64,000 bases of DNA from positions 30,675-94,674 of the forward strand of contig NZ_JAIULA010000006.1 in the NCBI RefSeq assembly GCF_024160875.1, in the 5' to 3' direction. Each line of letters opens with the position of its first letter. Positions within the stretch are counted from its first letter, which is position 1. Shown here in pieces: positions 1 to 8,986 of the stretch. The notes under the pieces are model-generated. The model made no database searches, was not told the origin of the DNA, and saw only the letters and a program-made list of their open reading frames with translations. Position numbers and translations under genes: made by a program. Origin of the DNA: Ligilactobacillus ubinensis (GTDB taxonomy: Bacteria; Bacillota; Bacilli; Lactobacillales; Lactobacillaceae).

Positions 1-1841
1 CTCATTGATGCTGATTCACTCGTAGATTCTGACACAATCGCTGATGTTGATGCACTATTAGATTCACTTATTGATGTGCTCGTAGATTCCGATATACTTG
101 TACTTGCCGATCTTGATGTAGAATTCACTACTACTGTTAGAGTTGCTGTGTTCGTTTTATAACTCTCACTTAAAGAAGATACTTTGATTGTTATAACCGC
201 ATAATACCGATCACCACTATCCGCTAAACTTGCATTTTTAACATTATAGTATGCTGAACTGCCAGTTTGTACAATAGTATCTTCACCGGTTTGTGCATCT
301 ATCTTATGCCAAACGTAAACGACACTTGCATTTGCTATATTTGAAACATCCGGTGTTCCTTGAACTACAAACTGTGCAGTATTACCTTCTGTAACCTTTT
401 GGTTTTCTAATCCGTTACCAACAGTTATTGTAACTGATGATTTTACTGTTGTTCCATCTGGATTTACGATAGTTGCAGTAATAGTTACTTTTCCTGCTAT
501 TGAGCCAGCCTTTATATTTCCATACTTATCTACAGTTGCGATATTAGTTGCACTAGATGACCATTTAACTGTTCCTGTATAGTTTTCTGGTTCAACGGAA
601 ACATATGCCTTAGTTGCTCCATCATTGACCCAAATGTAATTATCATCAGTATACACTACGACTTTATCAGCATTAACCTCTTGTTTTGCAACATTAACTG
701 TTACCACTCTTGACCACATTGTGTAACGAGTGAATAATAAATCCTTAATTTGCGCTCTTAGTTGGTAATAATATGTTCCTGCTTGACTTTGATTAACAGT
801 TAATGTAGCTGATGTTGCCCCTCTAACTGCACTCCATTTTCCTGTTGTAGCATCATATCTATACCATTGATAAGTTGTAAACCATGCACCTGTAGCAATA
901 TCTGCAGCAGATGCTGTTGTTGTTGCCGTTGTTGTTGCTGTCGTATTAACAATTGTATTAATATCTGATGGTTGATTGGTAAAGCCAGCTGTTAAATATA
1001 ATATCATCCACAATGCATTACCTGTTGGCGTACCTGCATCTGTACTAGGTGCCGAAGATAATGTTGCGTATGATGAGCTTAATGCATTTTGGAAATCAGC
1101 TGAGTCAACTGACATATTTTCTAGCATGTTATTAGATGATAAGTAACTAATAACATTGCTCTTATATTCATCAAATGTCACACTTCCAGTTTCAGATTCG
1201 CTTGTTGAAGCTGATCCTGTATTCTCGGATTCTGAAATGCTTGAGTTTGCTGACTCAGAAGTAGATTCTACATTTTCAGACTCTGAAATACTTGAACTTA
1301 CTGATTCTGAAATACTGGAGCTTGAAGATTCTGAAACTGATTCTGTACTTGTCGAATCAGATATACTATTCCCTGTTGATTCTGAGACACTAGCGCTAGT
1401 TGACTGTGACACAGATTCATTTAAACTACTTGAGATACTCTCACTTTCACTTAAAGATAGCGAATCACTATTACTTTGAGAAACAGAGTTACCATTAATT
1501 TGTGTACTATCTTGAACTGCCAAGGTAGAATCGGCTGTTACGGTCTTAGTAACAGCTGTATTCGTTGTATCTGCAAGAGCACTACTTGTTGTTACTAATC
1601 CTCCGCCAACAAATGCTCCAATTGCAGCAACCGCTTTAGCTGCAGTCGTCGTCTTTAACTCCCTTTTAGCACCGCCTGTAACTTTTTCCATATTAACTTC
1701 AGATAGACCTTTTCCACCAAATATCCGTAAAAGACCAATGTCTGATATCAAAGAACTAACCCACTGCTTACCAGCTTTATACATTTTAACATGTGTACTT
1801 CTATCGGATTCCGTATATAAACCTCTATGTTTATTTTTCAC
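1..1841 (-). CDS. Serine-rich repeat surface adhesin with KxYKxGKxW signal peptide (partial, 3' end off window)
   Basis: The reading frame is open from a GTG at 1841 to the left edge (about 613 codons), so the C-terminus is missing. The GTG is preceded by AAGGAGAG. The N-terminus carries KMYKAGKQW, the KxYKxGKxW signature of long signal peptides used by the accessory Sec (SecA2/SecY2) route, followed by a hydrophobic stretch and a likely cleavage after SSALA. Next come a first Ser-rich repeat block (about 1160-1480, SxSxSES pattern), a non-repetitive adhesion-like region, an Ig-like Big_2-type domain (about 430-620, with the VKWSSS and GKVTITA strands) and the start of a second Ser-rich block at the edge. 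Family knowledge: such proteins are O-glycosylated, LPXTG-anchored adhesins. The anchor and the glycosylation/export genes would lie to the left and are not visible. Confidence 0.85.
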   Translation of the reverse strand, partial: MKNKHRGLYTESDRSTHVKMYKAGKQWVSSLISDIGLLRIFGGKGLSEVNMEKVTGGAKRELKTTTAAKAVAAIGAFVGGGLVTTSSALADTTNTAVTKTVTADSTLAVQDSTQINGNSVSQSNSDSLSLSESESISSSLNESVSQSTSASVSESTGNSISDSTSTESVSESSSSSISESVSSSISESENVESTSESANSSISESENTGSASTSESETGSVTFDEYKSNVISYLSSNNMLENMSVDSADFQNALSSSYATLSSAPSTDAGTPTGNALWMILYLTAGFTNQPSDINTIVNTTATTTATTTASAADIATGAWFTTYQWYRYDATTGKWSAVRGATSATLTVNQSQAGTYYYQLRAQIKDLLFTRYTMWSRVVTVNVAKQEVNADKVVVYTDDNYIWVNDGATKAYVSVEPENYTGTVKWSSSATNIATVDKYGNIKAGSIAGKVTITATIVNPDGTTVKSSVTITVGNGLENQKVTEGNTAQFVVQGTPDVSNIANASVVYVWHKIDAQTGEDTIVQTGSSAYYNVKNASLADSGDRYYAVITIKVSSLSESYKTNTATLTVVVNSTSRSASTSISESTSTSISESNSASTSAIVSESTSESASM

Positions 1842-2085
1842 CCTGAAACACTCTCCTTCTATTAATACAGTCTATGTAATACATACCATATAAGACTAGC
1901 ATCTCGGATATTTTTAGGGTTTTTTATTTTATAAAGAATTATAAAAATTAAAAACCAAATTCTTATATATTATATATTCAAAAAGGTAAATATTAAAATT
2001 ATTCATTCTAAGTTAATCTGTCAAAAATAAGTAACTAACAAAATATAAAATTTCTAGCTAGTAATTACTGGTCTGGATTTTATAC

Positions 2086-2119
2086 AAAAAAATAACACCT
2101 ATTTAAAAAATAGATGTTA
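2086..2119 (-). terminator. Rho-independent terminator of the HcrAB-like operon
   Basis: An 11-bp stem with one mismatch (TAACACCTATT pairing AATAGATGTTA) lies just after the stop of the 2129-4549 gene. Read on the minus strand it is followed by a run of seven T. Confidence 0.7.
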
Positions 2120-2128
2120 CTTTAGTTC

Positions 2129-4549
2129 TTATTTCTCACAGGTTTCTTTAACTGCTGTCTTACCTGCAATTCGTCCATATGTGAAAATATCGCTCAATGA
2201 ATTTCCGCCAAGACGATTTCCTGCATGAATCCCACCTGCTACTTCACCGGCAGCATATAAATTTTCGATTATTACCCCATCTGTATCTAATACATGCGTT
2301 TTAGTATCTATCTTTAAACCACCCATTGTATGATGCATAGCTGGTTTACGTGGTGTAGCATAAAATGGAGCTTTTTGAACTTTGAGATCAAAGACCTCTT
2401 TACCAAATTCAGCATCTTTTCCAGCATCAACATAGCTATTATATTTTGCTATTGTTTCTTCAAAAACAGCTGGTTTAATATCAAGTTGTTTGGCTAAATC
2501 TGCTAACGTATCTGCGCGATACAAAGTTCCAGCCTTAACCTGTTCATCAATGCTTTCTTGAGTAGTATTGTAAGCTGTTTTTTTAATTTCATCATCAGCA
2601 ATTAAATAGAATAGGCTACCATTATCAATAGCTGCTTGTGTCAATACATCACGACTCTCGTATTCATCCACAAAACGTTTTCCTTGCTGATTAACCATTA
2701 CAAAGTTTGCAGGTGGCACTTGTAAACCGGTAAAGAGTTCTCCTGTTTCAGGATCAGATACAGGCATCATCTGAGTAAAGCCCATACCGACAAGATCCGC
2801 ACCGACACTTTGGCCCAGTCTTATACCATCACCAGTGATAGCTGGTGAATTTGATGTGGCCAAATTATCATCAACTTTGCTCCAATACGTATTGTACTTC
2901 TGAACCATTTTTGTATTAGCTCCAAATCCTCCAGAAGCAAGGATAACTGCTTTTGCATGGATAATAACTTTTCGATTATCTGCATTTAAGCCTACTATTC
3001 CTGTAACTTTATTATTTTCAAATAAAATATGCTTTACAGGTGTATCTGTTAAAATTTTGCCACCATTTTGATTAACAAAATCTTGTAAAGCAGAAATATA
3101 TGCATACCCTTGATTTTTAAGTGGTTTATGTCCGCGACGCCATTTAGCTCCAACTGGCATTGATACTTCATCAGGGTCAAACTCAACTCCAATACTTTCA
3201 AGCCATTTAACAGATTCAAGTGCATGATCCGTCAAAACTTTAACTAGATCATATTGACCATGAATCTCGTTGCCTTTTAAGTCGGTTCTTTTGCCACCTA
3301 AGTACGTTTGAATTCGATGCCATAAAGCAGAGTCAAACAAGTATTTACCGTCACTATCAATATATGCTTTAATCTGCTTTTTTAATTCTTGGAAATCAGC
3401 TAAGTATTCAGCATCAATCTCTGCTTCATCCATATTCAAAATTTCTTCTAATGTTTCTTTTTCACCTGGTAATGCAGCAAAAGTATTCTGCCATTTAGGA
3501 TCAGCCGCATTCATTGGCCCACCTGTTCTTATTGTATTCCCACCAACTGCTGGAAATTTTTCAACAACCATCACTTGCTTGCCAGCTTGCAAAACATTGA
3601 CTGCTGCCGTTAAACCAGCACCACCACCACCAACAACGACAACATCTGTTTTATATTCTAATGGTGTTGTTACTGTATCAGCGCTTGGTTTCGGACGTTT
3701 CTTTAAGATATTAGGGTCTACTCCAGCTAATTTAACTGCTTGCGCAACTCCATCAACAACCCCATTACTTGTTACGGAGGCACCTGAAACAGCATCAATA
3801 TTTAACGTTTGACCTGCAATAATTGCCTGTGGAATACGTTCAAATACTGTATCTGCAATTCCTTGTGTTTCGCCTGTAGTATCAATCTCAATATCTTCAA
3901 TTCGATCTTCTGAAAAGCTCACAACCATTGGTAGTTCACCATTATGTCCCTTAGTTGTAACCTTGTAGTCTCCTGGTTCAAAACGAACTTCATCAGGTGT
4001 TTGTAATACATCCGCTACTTTTACAAAACGCAAAAAGTTGTTAAAACAAGTTCCTAAAAAGTCAACTGTTCTTTGCGCTTCAATATTTCCATCATTATCA
4101 AAAGCATGTTTAGCATCACCTAGTAAAAATTCATTTCCTGGTAATACAATTGCATTAACACCAGGAGCATCCAAAATTTGGCGTAAGTGCAGTTGTGCAC
4201 TAGCAGAACCTTGACGAGTAATTGAAGTTCCAACTAGCATTACTGGTTTGCCATCAAATGGATGTACACTAAAGGAGGACCATTCTAAAAAACTGTTCAA
4301 TGATGATGGAATTGAACGATTATGCTCTGAAGTTCCAATAATTATCCCATCAGCAGCCTCAATTTTTTTACGAATTGATATAAAGGGTTCTTTATCGCTA
4401 AGGTCCTTTGACTCGTTAAACATAGGTACATCTTTTATTTCAACTAACTCTATCTCTGCTTTTTCATCATATTGCTTTTTTATGAATTGCATTAATAAGC
4501 GTGTTGGCGAGTTTTCAGAGTTGGTTCCAATAATTCCAAGAATTTTCAT
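2129..4549 (-). CDS. hcrB: HcrB-like flavoprotein reductase (FMN_red + FMN_bind + FAD/fumarate-reductase domains)
   Basis: Three domains are visible in 806 aa. A flavodoxin-like NADPH-dependent FMN reductase domain spans about 1-175 ([12 protein letters not shown] start). An FMN-binding domain at about 190-275 has the covalent-flavinylation motif [10 protein letters not shown] at 252-261. A fumarate-reductase-type FAD domain runs from about 302 to the end ([29 protein letters not shown]). The active-site His and Arg of the flavocytochrome c/fumarate reductase family are present. Size, domain order and pairing with a small FMN reductase match hydroxycinnamate reductase HcrAB of Lactiplantibacillus plantarum (from memory), which reduces the side chain of coumaric, caffeic or ferulic acid. 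No signal peptide, so cytosolic. It starts 9 nt after the preceding gene, behind AGGATAGGGG. Another acrylate-type substrate, or fumarate, is possible. Flavinylation would need an ApbE transferase encoded elsewhere. Confidence 0.7.
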   Translation of the reverse strand: MKILGIIGTNSENSPTRLLMQFIKKQYDEKAEIELVEIKDVPMFNESKDLSDKEPFISIRKKIEAADGIIIGTSEHNRSIPSSLNSFLEWSSFSVHPFDGKPVMLVGTSITRQGSASAQLHLRQILDAPGVNAIVLPGNEFLLGDAKHAFDNDGNIEAQRTVDFLGTCFNNFLRFVKVADVLQTPDEVRFEPGDYKVTTKGHNGELPMVVSFSEDRIEDIEIDTTGETQGIADTVFERIPQAIIAGQTLNIDAVSGASVTSNGVVDGVAQAVKLAGVDPNILKKRPKPSADTVTTPLEYKTDVVVVGGGGAGLTAAVNVLQAGKQVMVVEKFPAVGGNTIRTGGPMNAADPKWQNTFAALPGEKETLEEILNMDEAEIDAEYLADFQELKKQIKAYIDSDGKYLFDSALWHRIQTYLGGKRTDLKGNEIHGQYDLVKVLTDHALESVKWLESIGVEFDPDEVSMPVGAKWRRGHKPLKNQGYAYISALQDFVNQNGGKILTDTPVKHILFENNKVTGIVGLNADNRKVIIHAKAVILASGGFGANTKMVQKYNTYWSKVDDNLATSNSPAITGDGIRLGQSVGADLVGMGFTQMMPVSDPETGELFTGLQVPPANFVMVNQQGKRFVDEYESRDVLTQAAIDNGSLFYLIADDEIKKTAYNTTQESIDEQVKAGTLYRADTLADLAKQLDIKPAVFEETIAKYNSYVDAGKDAEFGKEVFDLKVQKAPFYATPRKPAMHHTMGGLKIDTKTHVLDTDGVIIENLYAAGEVAGGIHAGNRLGGNSLSDIFTYGRIAGKTAVKETCEK

Positions 4550-4558
4550 TAAAATCCC

Positions 4559-5107
4559 CTATCCTTTCACTTTATTGATAAAATCTACGAAATTAGCAAA
4601 ATATTCATCAAGTTCTTGCGCTTTATCTGTATCTACAAGTACATTTTTATCATTGAAAGCCTGAAGAGAGTGTCCCAGAAGATATTCTTTCCCAGGAAGA
4701 ACCAATGCCTTTAATTCGGGTGCATTTAAAATTTGGCGCAAATGCGTTTGGGCTCGTGATGTACCTAAAACACCATAAGAAGCACCTGTAATCATTACTG
4801 GTTTATTTTGCAAAGGTTGCGTAGTATATGCTAACCATTCTAAGAGATTTGATAGCGGAGCTGGGATTGTATGATCATATTCTGGTGTACTAATAATTAC
4901 CCCATCGGCTGCAGTAATTTTATCTGTCAATTGCCTAATTTGCTCTGGAGCTACTCTTTCACTAGGTTTATTAAAAACAGGTATGTCTTTTACTTCGCAA
5001 ATTTCTATTTTAGCTTGATCTGCAAAGTGTTCTTGCATGTATTGAAGTAATGTTCGGTTCGTTGATTTATCCGCATTTGTCCCTACAATTCCAATCAATT
5101 TCATCAT
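4559..5107 (-). CDS. hcrA: HcrA-like NAD(P)H-dependent FMN reductase
   Basis: This 182-aa flavodoxin-like protein has the FMN phosphate loop GIVGTNADKSTNRTLL near the N-terminus and the STPEYDHTIPAPLSNLLEW signature of NADPH-dependent FMN reductases (about 77-95). It closely resembles the N-terminal domain of the next gene, which suggests an ancient duplication. RBS AGAAAGGA; two ATG codons in a row make the exact start ambiguous by one residue. It is the first gene of a two-gene unit with the 806-aa reductase. In the L. plantarum model HcrA is required together with HcrB, presumably to supply electrons from NAD(P)H. The role is inferred from architecture and pairing. Confidence 0.7.
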   Translation of the reverse strand: MMKLIGIVGTNADKSTNRTLLQYMQEHFADQAKIEICEVKDIPVFNKPSERVAPEQIRQLTDKITAADGVIISTPEYDHTIPAPLSNLLEWLAYTTQPLQNKPVMITGASYGVLGTSRAQTHLRQILNAPELKALVLPGKEYLLGHSLQAFNDKNVLVDTDKAQELDEYFANFVDFINKVKG

Positions 5108-5180
5108 TGAACAATCCTTTCTGTGTGCTGTGATTTATCTGCAAGCATAGATTTTGCAACATATATATAGCGTTTTCAAC

Positions 5181-5219
5181 AAAAAAGTAAAAAACAACGC
5201 CTGCACTAAGCAATCGTTG
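5181..5219 (-). terminator. Weak rho-independent terminator after the flippase gene
   Basis: A short CAACG/CGTTG stem with a 15-nt loop is followed on the minus strand by TTTTTTAC and TTTTTT. It lies between the flippase stop and the HcrA start, and would separate the two units only partly. Confidence 0.4.
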
Positions 5220-5277
5220 CTCTATCCGCTGCGCTTACCTTACTAGTATAAGGCTCTTTCTATTTTTTGTGAAGAAT

Positions 5278-6858
5278 TTATTTTTTCATATTAAATACAA
5301 TTTCTTTAAATTTAAAAATATATGCTAACATCAAATAATAAATAGCTGCTAAAATGCCAAATATCATACAAAAAATGACTGCACTTATTTTACCATGTGA
5401 TAATGGAATAAACGCTACAACTTTATAAATAAATATAATTCCAATTGTGTACAATCCAACGCCGATAAAAATACGCCGCCATTCATTGAGATTATCAACA
5501 TAATTATAATGATATTTACACATATATAAAAAGCCTAAGAATACAATTATTCCAAAAGCAACTGTCGTTGCCAACAATGCTCCGTATTCATGAAAAAGCC
5601 AAATCATTGGCACTTGAAGAACTATTTTAACAATCAATCCAAAAGAAAGCAAAATAATCGCCAATCTATGTTTTCCTAACGATTGAATTAACGTAGTAAT
5701 ATCTAAAAATAGCGATAACAATAAACTTATTAAAATAGCATATTTCATTAAGATGCTGCCTTTTAAATTATATCCAAAGAAAATCGTATTGACTTGAATC
5801 GAAAGAACCGCCAACGTCATTACAAAAGGAACTAACAATACCGTTAATAATTTGAAGTTATCCCCTACTGTACTTGAAATTTTTTTCCGATTGCCAATTA
5901 AGCCAGCAATTATTGGCAGTGTTGTGTCTGAAATTGCAGTCGCCAGCGATGTAACAATCGTTGTTATTTTCCCAGGATTAGCAGAAAATAATGTAAACAT
6001 ATTTTGAATCTCTGTTATTCCATAATTCGATGCCCACTGCATGATCTGCTTGAAAGAAAACTGATCTATCAATTGATTTAAAGTAACGCCCGCACCAACA
6101 TATACAAAAGGAACAGCTTCTTTTACAATTTCCAAAAACAATCCCTTTACATCAATATTAGTTGCAGGCAAGCTGTGCCGTTCTTGCCAGCGATACAATC
6201 GTTTCTTTCGCCGGTAATATTTAAGTAAGTAAACTAAACTTCCAATTGCTCCGATAAAGGCCGCAAAAGTACTCAGTGCAACTGCTAGTGTTAATGATTT
6301 ATTCATCACACAAAAAGTAACATATGTAAAGGTCAGAATACCAACAACTCGAATAAATTGCTCAATCAGCTGTGAGACACCAAATGGTTTCATATCTTGA
6401 TGTCCTTGAAACCATCCACGAATAATGCTCATTGTAGGTAAAATCATTAACGCTGGTACTAGTGAACGCAATACAAATGTTGCTGCACCTTGACTCATAA
6501 CCGGTGAATTGCTCGCAATCATGGGTGCTGCAAGATAAAACAATATTCCGCATACTATCCCTGAAATAGACATAAACAAGATTCCTGCTTTAAACAGGCG
6601 CTTACTATCTAAATATCGATTCTGCGAATTATACAAAGCAATTTTTCTAGAAATAGCTGTTGGAAAACCAGATGTTCCAAGTGCTAAAAAAAGTCCGTAT
6701 GGTGTGTATGCTGCATTGTATAGTGCTTGCGCAGTATACTGTTGTTGCGTTGTTTTAAACATCGCTAACCATAAAATAATGTACAATACACCTAGGACTC
6801 GTGAAAATATGCTTCCAAAGGACATCCAAAATGCCCCAGACAACATCTTGTTTTTCAT
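5278..6858 (-). CDS. MurJ/YtgP-type polysaccharide flippase (MOP superfamily)
   Basis: A 526-aa polytopic membrane protein with roughly 14 predicted membrane segments. The N-terminus (GAFWMSFGSIFSRVLGVLY) and the LGTSGFPTAISRKIA segment are typical of the SpoVB/YtgP branch of the MATE/MOP exporters. Members flip lipid-linked cell wall or polysaccharide precursors; YtgP of streptococci can serve as a lipid II flippase. The length fits the family. RBS GAAAGGAAA, and a good promoter lies about 65 nt upstream. It is monocistronic apart from possible read-through into the downstream FMN reductase. The substrate (lipid II or another undecaprenyl-linked glycan) cannot be told from sequence. Confidence 0.8.
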   Translation of the reverse strand: MKNKMLSGAFWMSFGSIFSRVLGVLYIILWLAMFKTTQQQYTAQALYNAAYTPYGLFLALGTSGFPTAISRKIALYNSQNRYLDSKRLFKAGILFMSISGIVCGILFYLAAPMIASNSPVMSQGAATFVLRSLVPALMILPTMSIIRGWFQGHQDMKPFGVSQLIEQFIRVVGILTFTYVTFCVMNKSLTLAVALSTFAAFIGAIGSLVYLLKYYRRKKRLYRWQERHSLPATNIDVKGLFLEIVKEAVPFVYVGAGVTLNQLIDQFSFKQIMQWASNYGITEIQNMFTLFSANPGKITTIVTSLATAISDTTLPIIAGLIGNRKKISSTVGDNFKLLTVLLVPFVMTLAVLSIQVNTIFFGYNLKGSILMKYAILISLLLSLFLDITTLIQSLGKHRLAIILLSFGLIVKIVLQVPMIWLFHEYGALLATTVAFGIIVFLGFLYMCKYHYNYVDNLNEWRRIFIGVGLYTIGIIFIYKVVAFIPLSHGKISAVIFCMIFGILAAIYYLMLAYIFKFKEIVFNMKK

Positions 6859-6921
6859 AGTTGTTTCCTTTCACTACCACAAAAAATATCGTAAACACCT
6901 AAAAAGGAGTCCATCTTACCT

Positions 6922-6949
6922 AGTATAATATTTGATTATTTTTTTTCAA
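6922..6949 (-). promoter_or_regulatory. Sigma-A promoter for the flippase gene
   Basis: TTGAAA (6949-6944), 16-nt spacer, TATACT (6927-6922) on the minus strand, upstream of the ATG at 6858. Confidence 0.6.
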
Positions 6950-7156
6950 GATTAATTTGTTTAACTATCTCGTAAGAATCTGCTTGAACCTTCTTTGTTA
7001 ACTTTATTTATATTGATAACAGATATAGATAGCCGGCGTTTTTATTTAGATGTCATTTTCAATTATTAAGAATATCTTTAATTATTTTTCATTCAATACT
7101 TGATTTCAATATTTTCCCATATACTAAATTTAATTATTTTAGAAAGGCTGTTTCTT

Positions 7157-7972
7157 GTGAATATTCCAAAAATACTTAGTACAACATTATTTGATATTTT
7201 GTTAATATTACTGATTCCTTTAATCTGTGTTGTTTTATTAACTTTAATCAATCGCAACACAAAACAAATAATCGCTAACACTTGGGGAACTACCTCGCAA
7301 ATCTATTTAGGCGGTTTAGGCATTATTATCCACGAAACTAGCCATTTAGTTTTTGCTTTATTATTCTCACATCGTGTTACTAACTTCAAACTTTTGGTTA
7401 TGCCTTGGAAATTTAACACAAATATGGATCGGACTTTAGGCTATGTTAATCATACTTGGAACAAACGAAATCTTTTTCAAAATCTAGGTAATGCATTTAT
7501 TGGAACAGCTCCAATCTGGGGATGTACCGCTGTTTTGATTGGCCTTACAAAGTTACTTAATCCTACTTGGTTTCAAGTAGCACAAACAGTAAGTTTAAAT
7601 ATTAGACACTATGGACTATCTCTTTCAATTTTACTAAATGGATTTAATTCTTTAAGGATACCAACAACTTCTATTTTAAGTTTTAGTTTGTTTTTCATTT
7701 GGATCGTTGTTAGTATTAACATTACAATTGGTGGTTTTGACCTTAGTACCGCTGATTTTAAAAGTGCAGTCGCTGCAACAGTTGAACTATATCTTATTCT
7801 CTCCGTTTTATTGTTTATTTTACTCTATTTTGGCTTATCATCATTTATTAGCTCCATACTTTCAACAACTTTATCTTGGTTTCTTATCGTCATGTTCATT
7901 TCCTTTATTTGGTCTATTATTGGTAATAGTTTAAGTCGTATATGTGCTATCTTTTTTGATAACAGAAAATAA
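7157..7972 (+). CDS. Membrane protein with HExxH zinc-protease motif (M50-like)
   Basis: I place the start at GTG 7157, nine nt after AGAAAGG (7141-7147); an ATG at 7100 has no ribosome site. The 271-aa product is highly hydrophobic with about 6-7 membrane segments. At residues 59-63 it has HETSH within GIIIHETSHLVFALLF, the way site-2 (M50) intramembrane metalloproteases carry their zinc ligands. A later FIGTAPIWG segment resembles the conserved Gly/Pro-rich region of such proteins. I do not see a clear third zinc ligand, so activity is uncertain. It stands alone, divergent from the flippase gene and upstream of an M15 peptidase. Neither substrate nor regulatory partner is apparent. Confidence 0.6.
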   Translation: MNIPKILSTTLFDILLILLIPLICVVLLTLINRNTKQIIANTWGTTSQIYLGGLGIIIHETSHLVFALLFSHRVTNFKLLVMPWKFNTNMDRTLGYVNHTWNKRNLFQNLGNAFIGTAPIWGCTAVLIGLTKLLNPTWFQVAQTVSLNIRHYGLSLSILLNGFNSLRIPTTSILSFSLFFIWIVVSINITIGGFDLSTADFKSAVAATVELYLILSVLLFILLYFGLSSFISSILSTTLSWFLIVMFISFIWSIIGNSLSRICAIFFDNRK

Positions 7973-8109
7973 TAAGATATAAAATATCGTCTTTTAAATT
8001 CAATATTTGAAAACTCGCTTTAAAAATTGCACTCCATATTTGTTTACATTCTTTTTTTAATATGCTAAGGTAATTTATTGAAAATAATAAATCAATTATA
8101 GGATGTGTA

Positions 8110-8787
8110 ATTACGCGAAAATTAAATAAATTATTAGGTATCTTTTTTGGAGTATGCTGTTTTTTTATACTAACAACAGCAACAGTCAGCGCAAGTAGTT
8201 CAAGTAATTGGAAATTGCTCTTAGTTAATGTAAATCACCGCTTATCCTCAAGCTTTGTACCCAATCTAACCAGTGTCGATAATAATCAGCGCTTGGACTC
8301 TCGTGTCATATCAAGCTATGACAAGTTAACAGCGGCTGCTAAAGCTGCGGGAGCTGAATTAGTTGGAGGATCTGGCTATCGTTCCTACGAACAACAAGTA
8401 AGTGTGCTCAATCGTAATATTAGTCAACTAGAATCTTCTAAAGGGCTGTCTTATGCCAAAGCCAAACAAACTGCACTCAAAACAGTAAATAACCCTGGTG
8501 CAAGTGAACACCAAACAGGATTAGCCATGGATTTTTTAACTCCTAGCGAAATTCAGGCTGGCAGTGATGTAACTCAAGCATTTGCAAAAACAAAACAAGG
8601 CAAATGGCTTGCCAAAAATTCATGGAAATATGGTTGGATCTTACGCTATCCTAAAGATGGTAAAAAATACACCCATATTAGTTATGAATCATGGCACTAT
8701 CGTTATGTAGGCAAAAAAGCCGCTAAATATATCTACCATCATCATTTAACGCTAGAACAATATGTTAAAAAAATAAAAAACAAATAA
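8110..8787 (+). CDS. Secreted D-alanyl-D-alanine carboxypeptidase-like protein (M15B, VanY/LdcB family)
   Basis: The catalytic part is clear: SGYRSYEQQ, SEHQTGLAMDF (SxHxxGxAxD zinc ligands) and ESWHYRYVG (ExxWHxRYV) are the M15B signature. Members trim pentapeptide or tetrapeptide stems in peptidoglycan outside the membrane. The first standard start in frame is TTG 8215, but upstream codons 8113-8214 encode a textbook signal peptide (TRKLNK, hydrophobic core, ATVSA). No ATG, GTG or TTG occurs in frame between the stop at 8071 and TTG 8215. I therefore propose ATT at 8110, six nt after AGGA, giving 225 aa. A sequencing error or natural frameshift in the first few codons is the alternative. 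A terminator follows. Confidence 0.75.
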   Translation: MTRKLNKLLGIFFGVCCFFILTTATVSASSSSNWKLLLVNVNHRLSSSFVPNLTSVDNNQRLDSRVISSYDKLTAAAKAAGAELVGGSGYRSYEQQVSVLNRNISQLESSKGLSYAKAKQTALKTVNNPGASEHQTGLAMDFLTPSEIQAGSDVTQAFAKTKQGKWLAKNSWKYGWILRYPKDGKKYTHISYESWHYRYVGKKAAKYIYHHHLTLEQYVKKIKNK

Positions 8788-8887
8788 ACAATTATTTAAC
8801 AATACTGTTACATAGGATGAACTACAGCTTAATTTCTATTTAACAGTATTTTATTTTCTCTTAAAAAGGTTTCAGAAACGAAAAGAA

Positions 8888-8929
8888 GACTAAGGTTAGC
8901 TAAAATTCAAGCTAACTTTGGTCTTTTTT
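8888..8929 (+). terminator. Rho-independent terminator after the M15 peptidase
   Basis: A 14-bp stem (GACTAAGGTTAGCT with AGCTAACTTTGGTC, two G-U pairs), 8-nt loop, followed by six T. Confidence 0.85.
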
Positions 8930-8986
8930 ATTTCTTAAATGCTAATCTTTATATGTTTTATAATTTGAATGAGAGGGGTTATTTTA

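Noticed and set aside
1156-1479. Plus-strand ORF of 107 codons rich in Asp/Ser/Glu
   Set aside because: It is the antisense shadow of the Ser-rich repeat block of the minus-strand adhesin; it has no ribosome site.
2129-4549. Anaerobic respiratory (secreted) fumarate reductase
   Set aside because: No signal peptide or lipobox, and the N-terminus is an intact FMN reductase domain, so a cytosolic NAD(P)H-linked enzyme is more likely.
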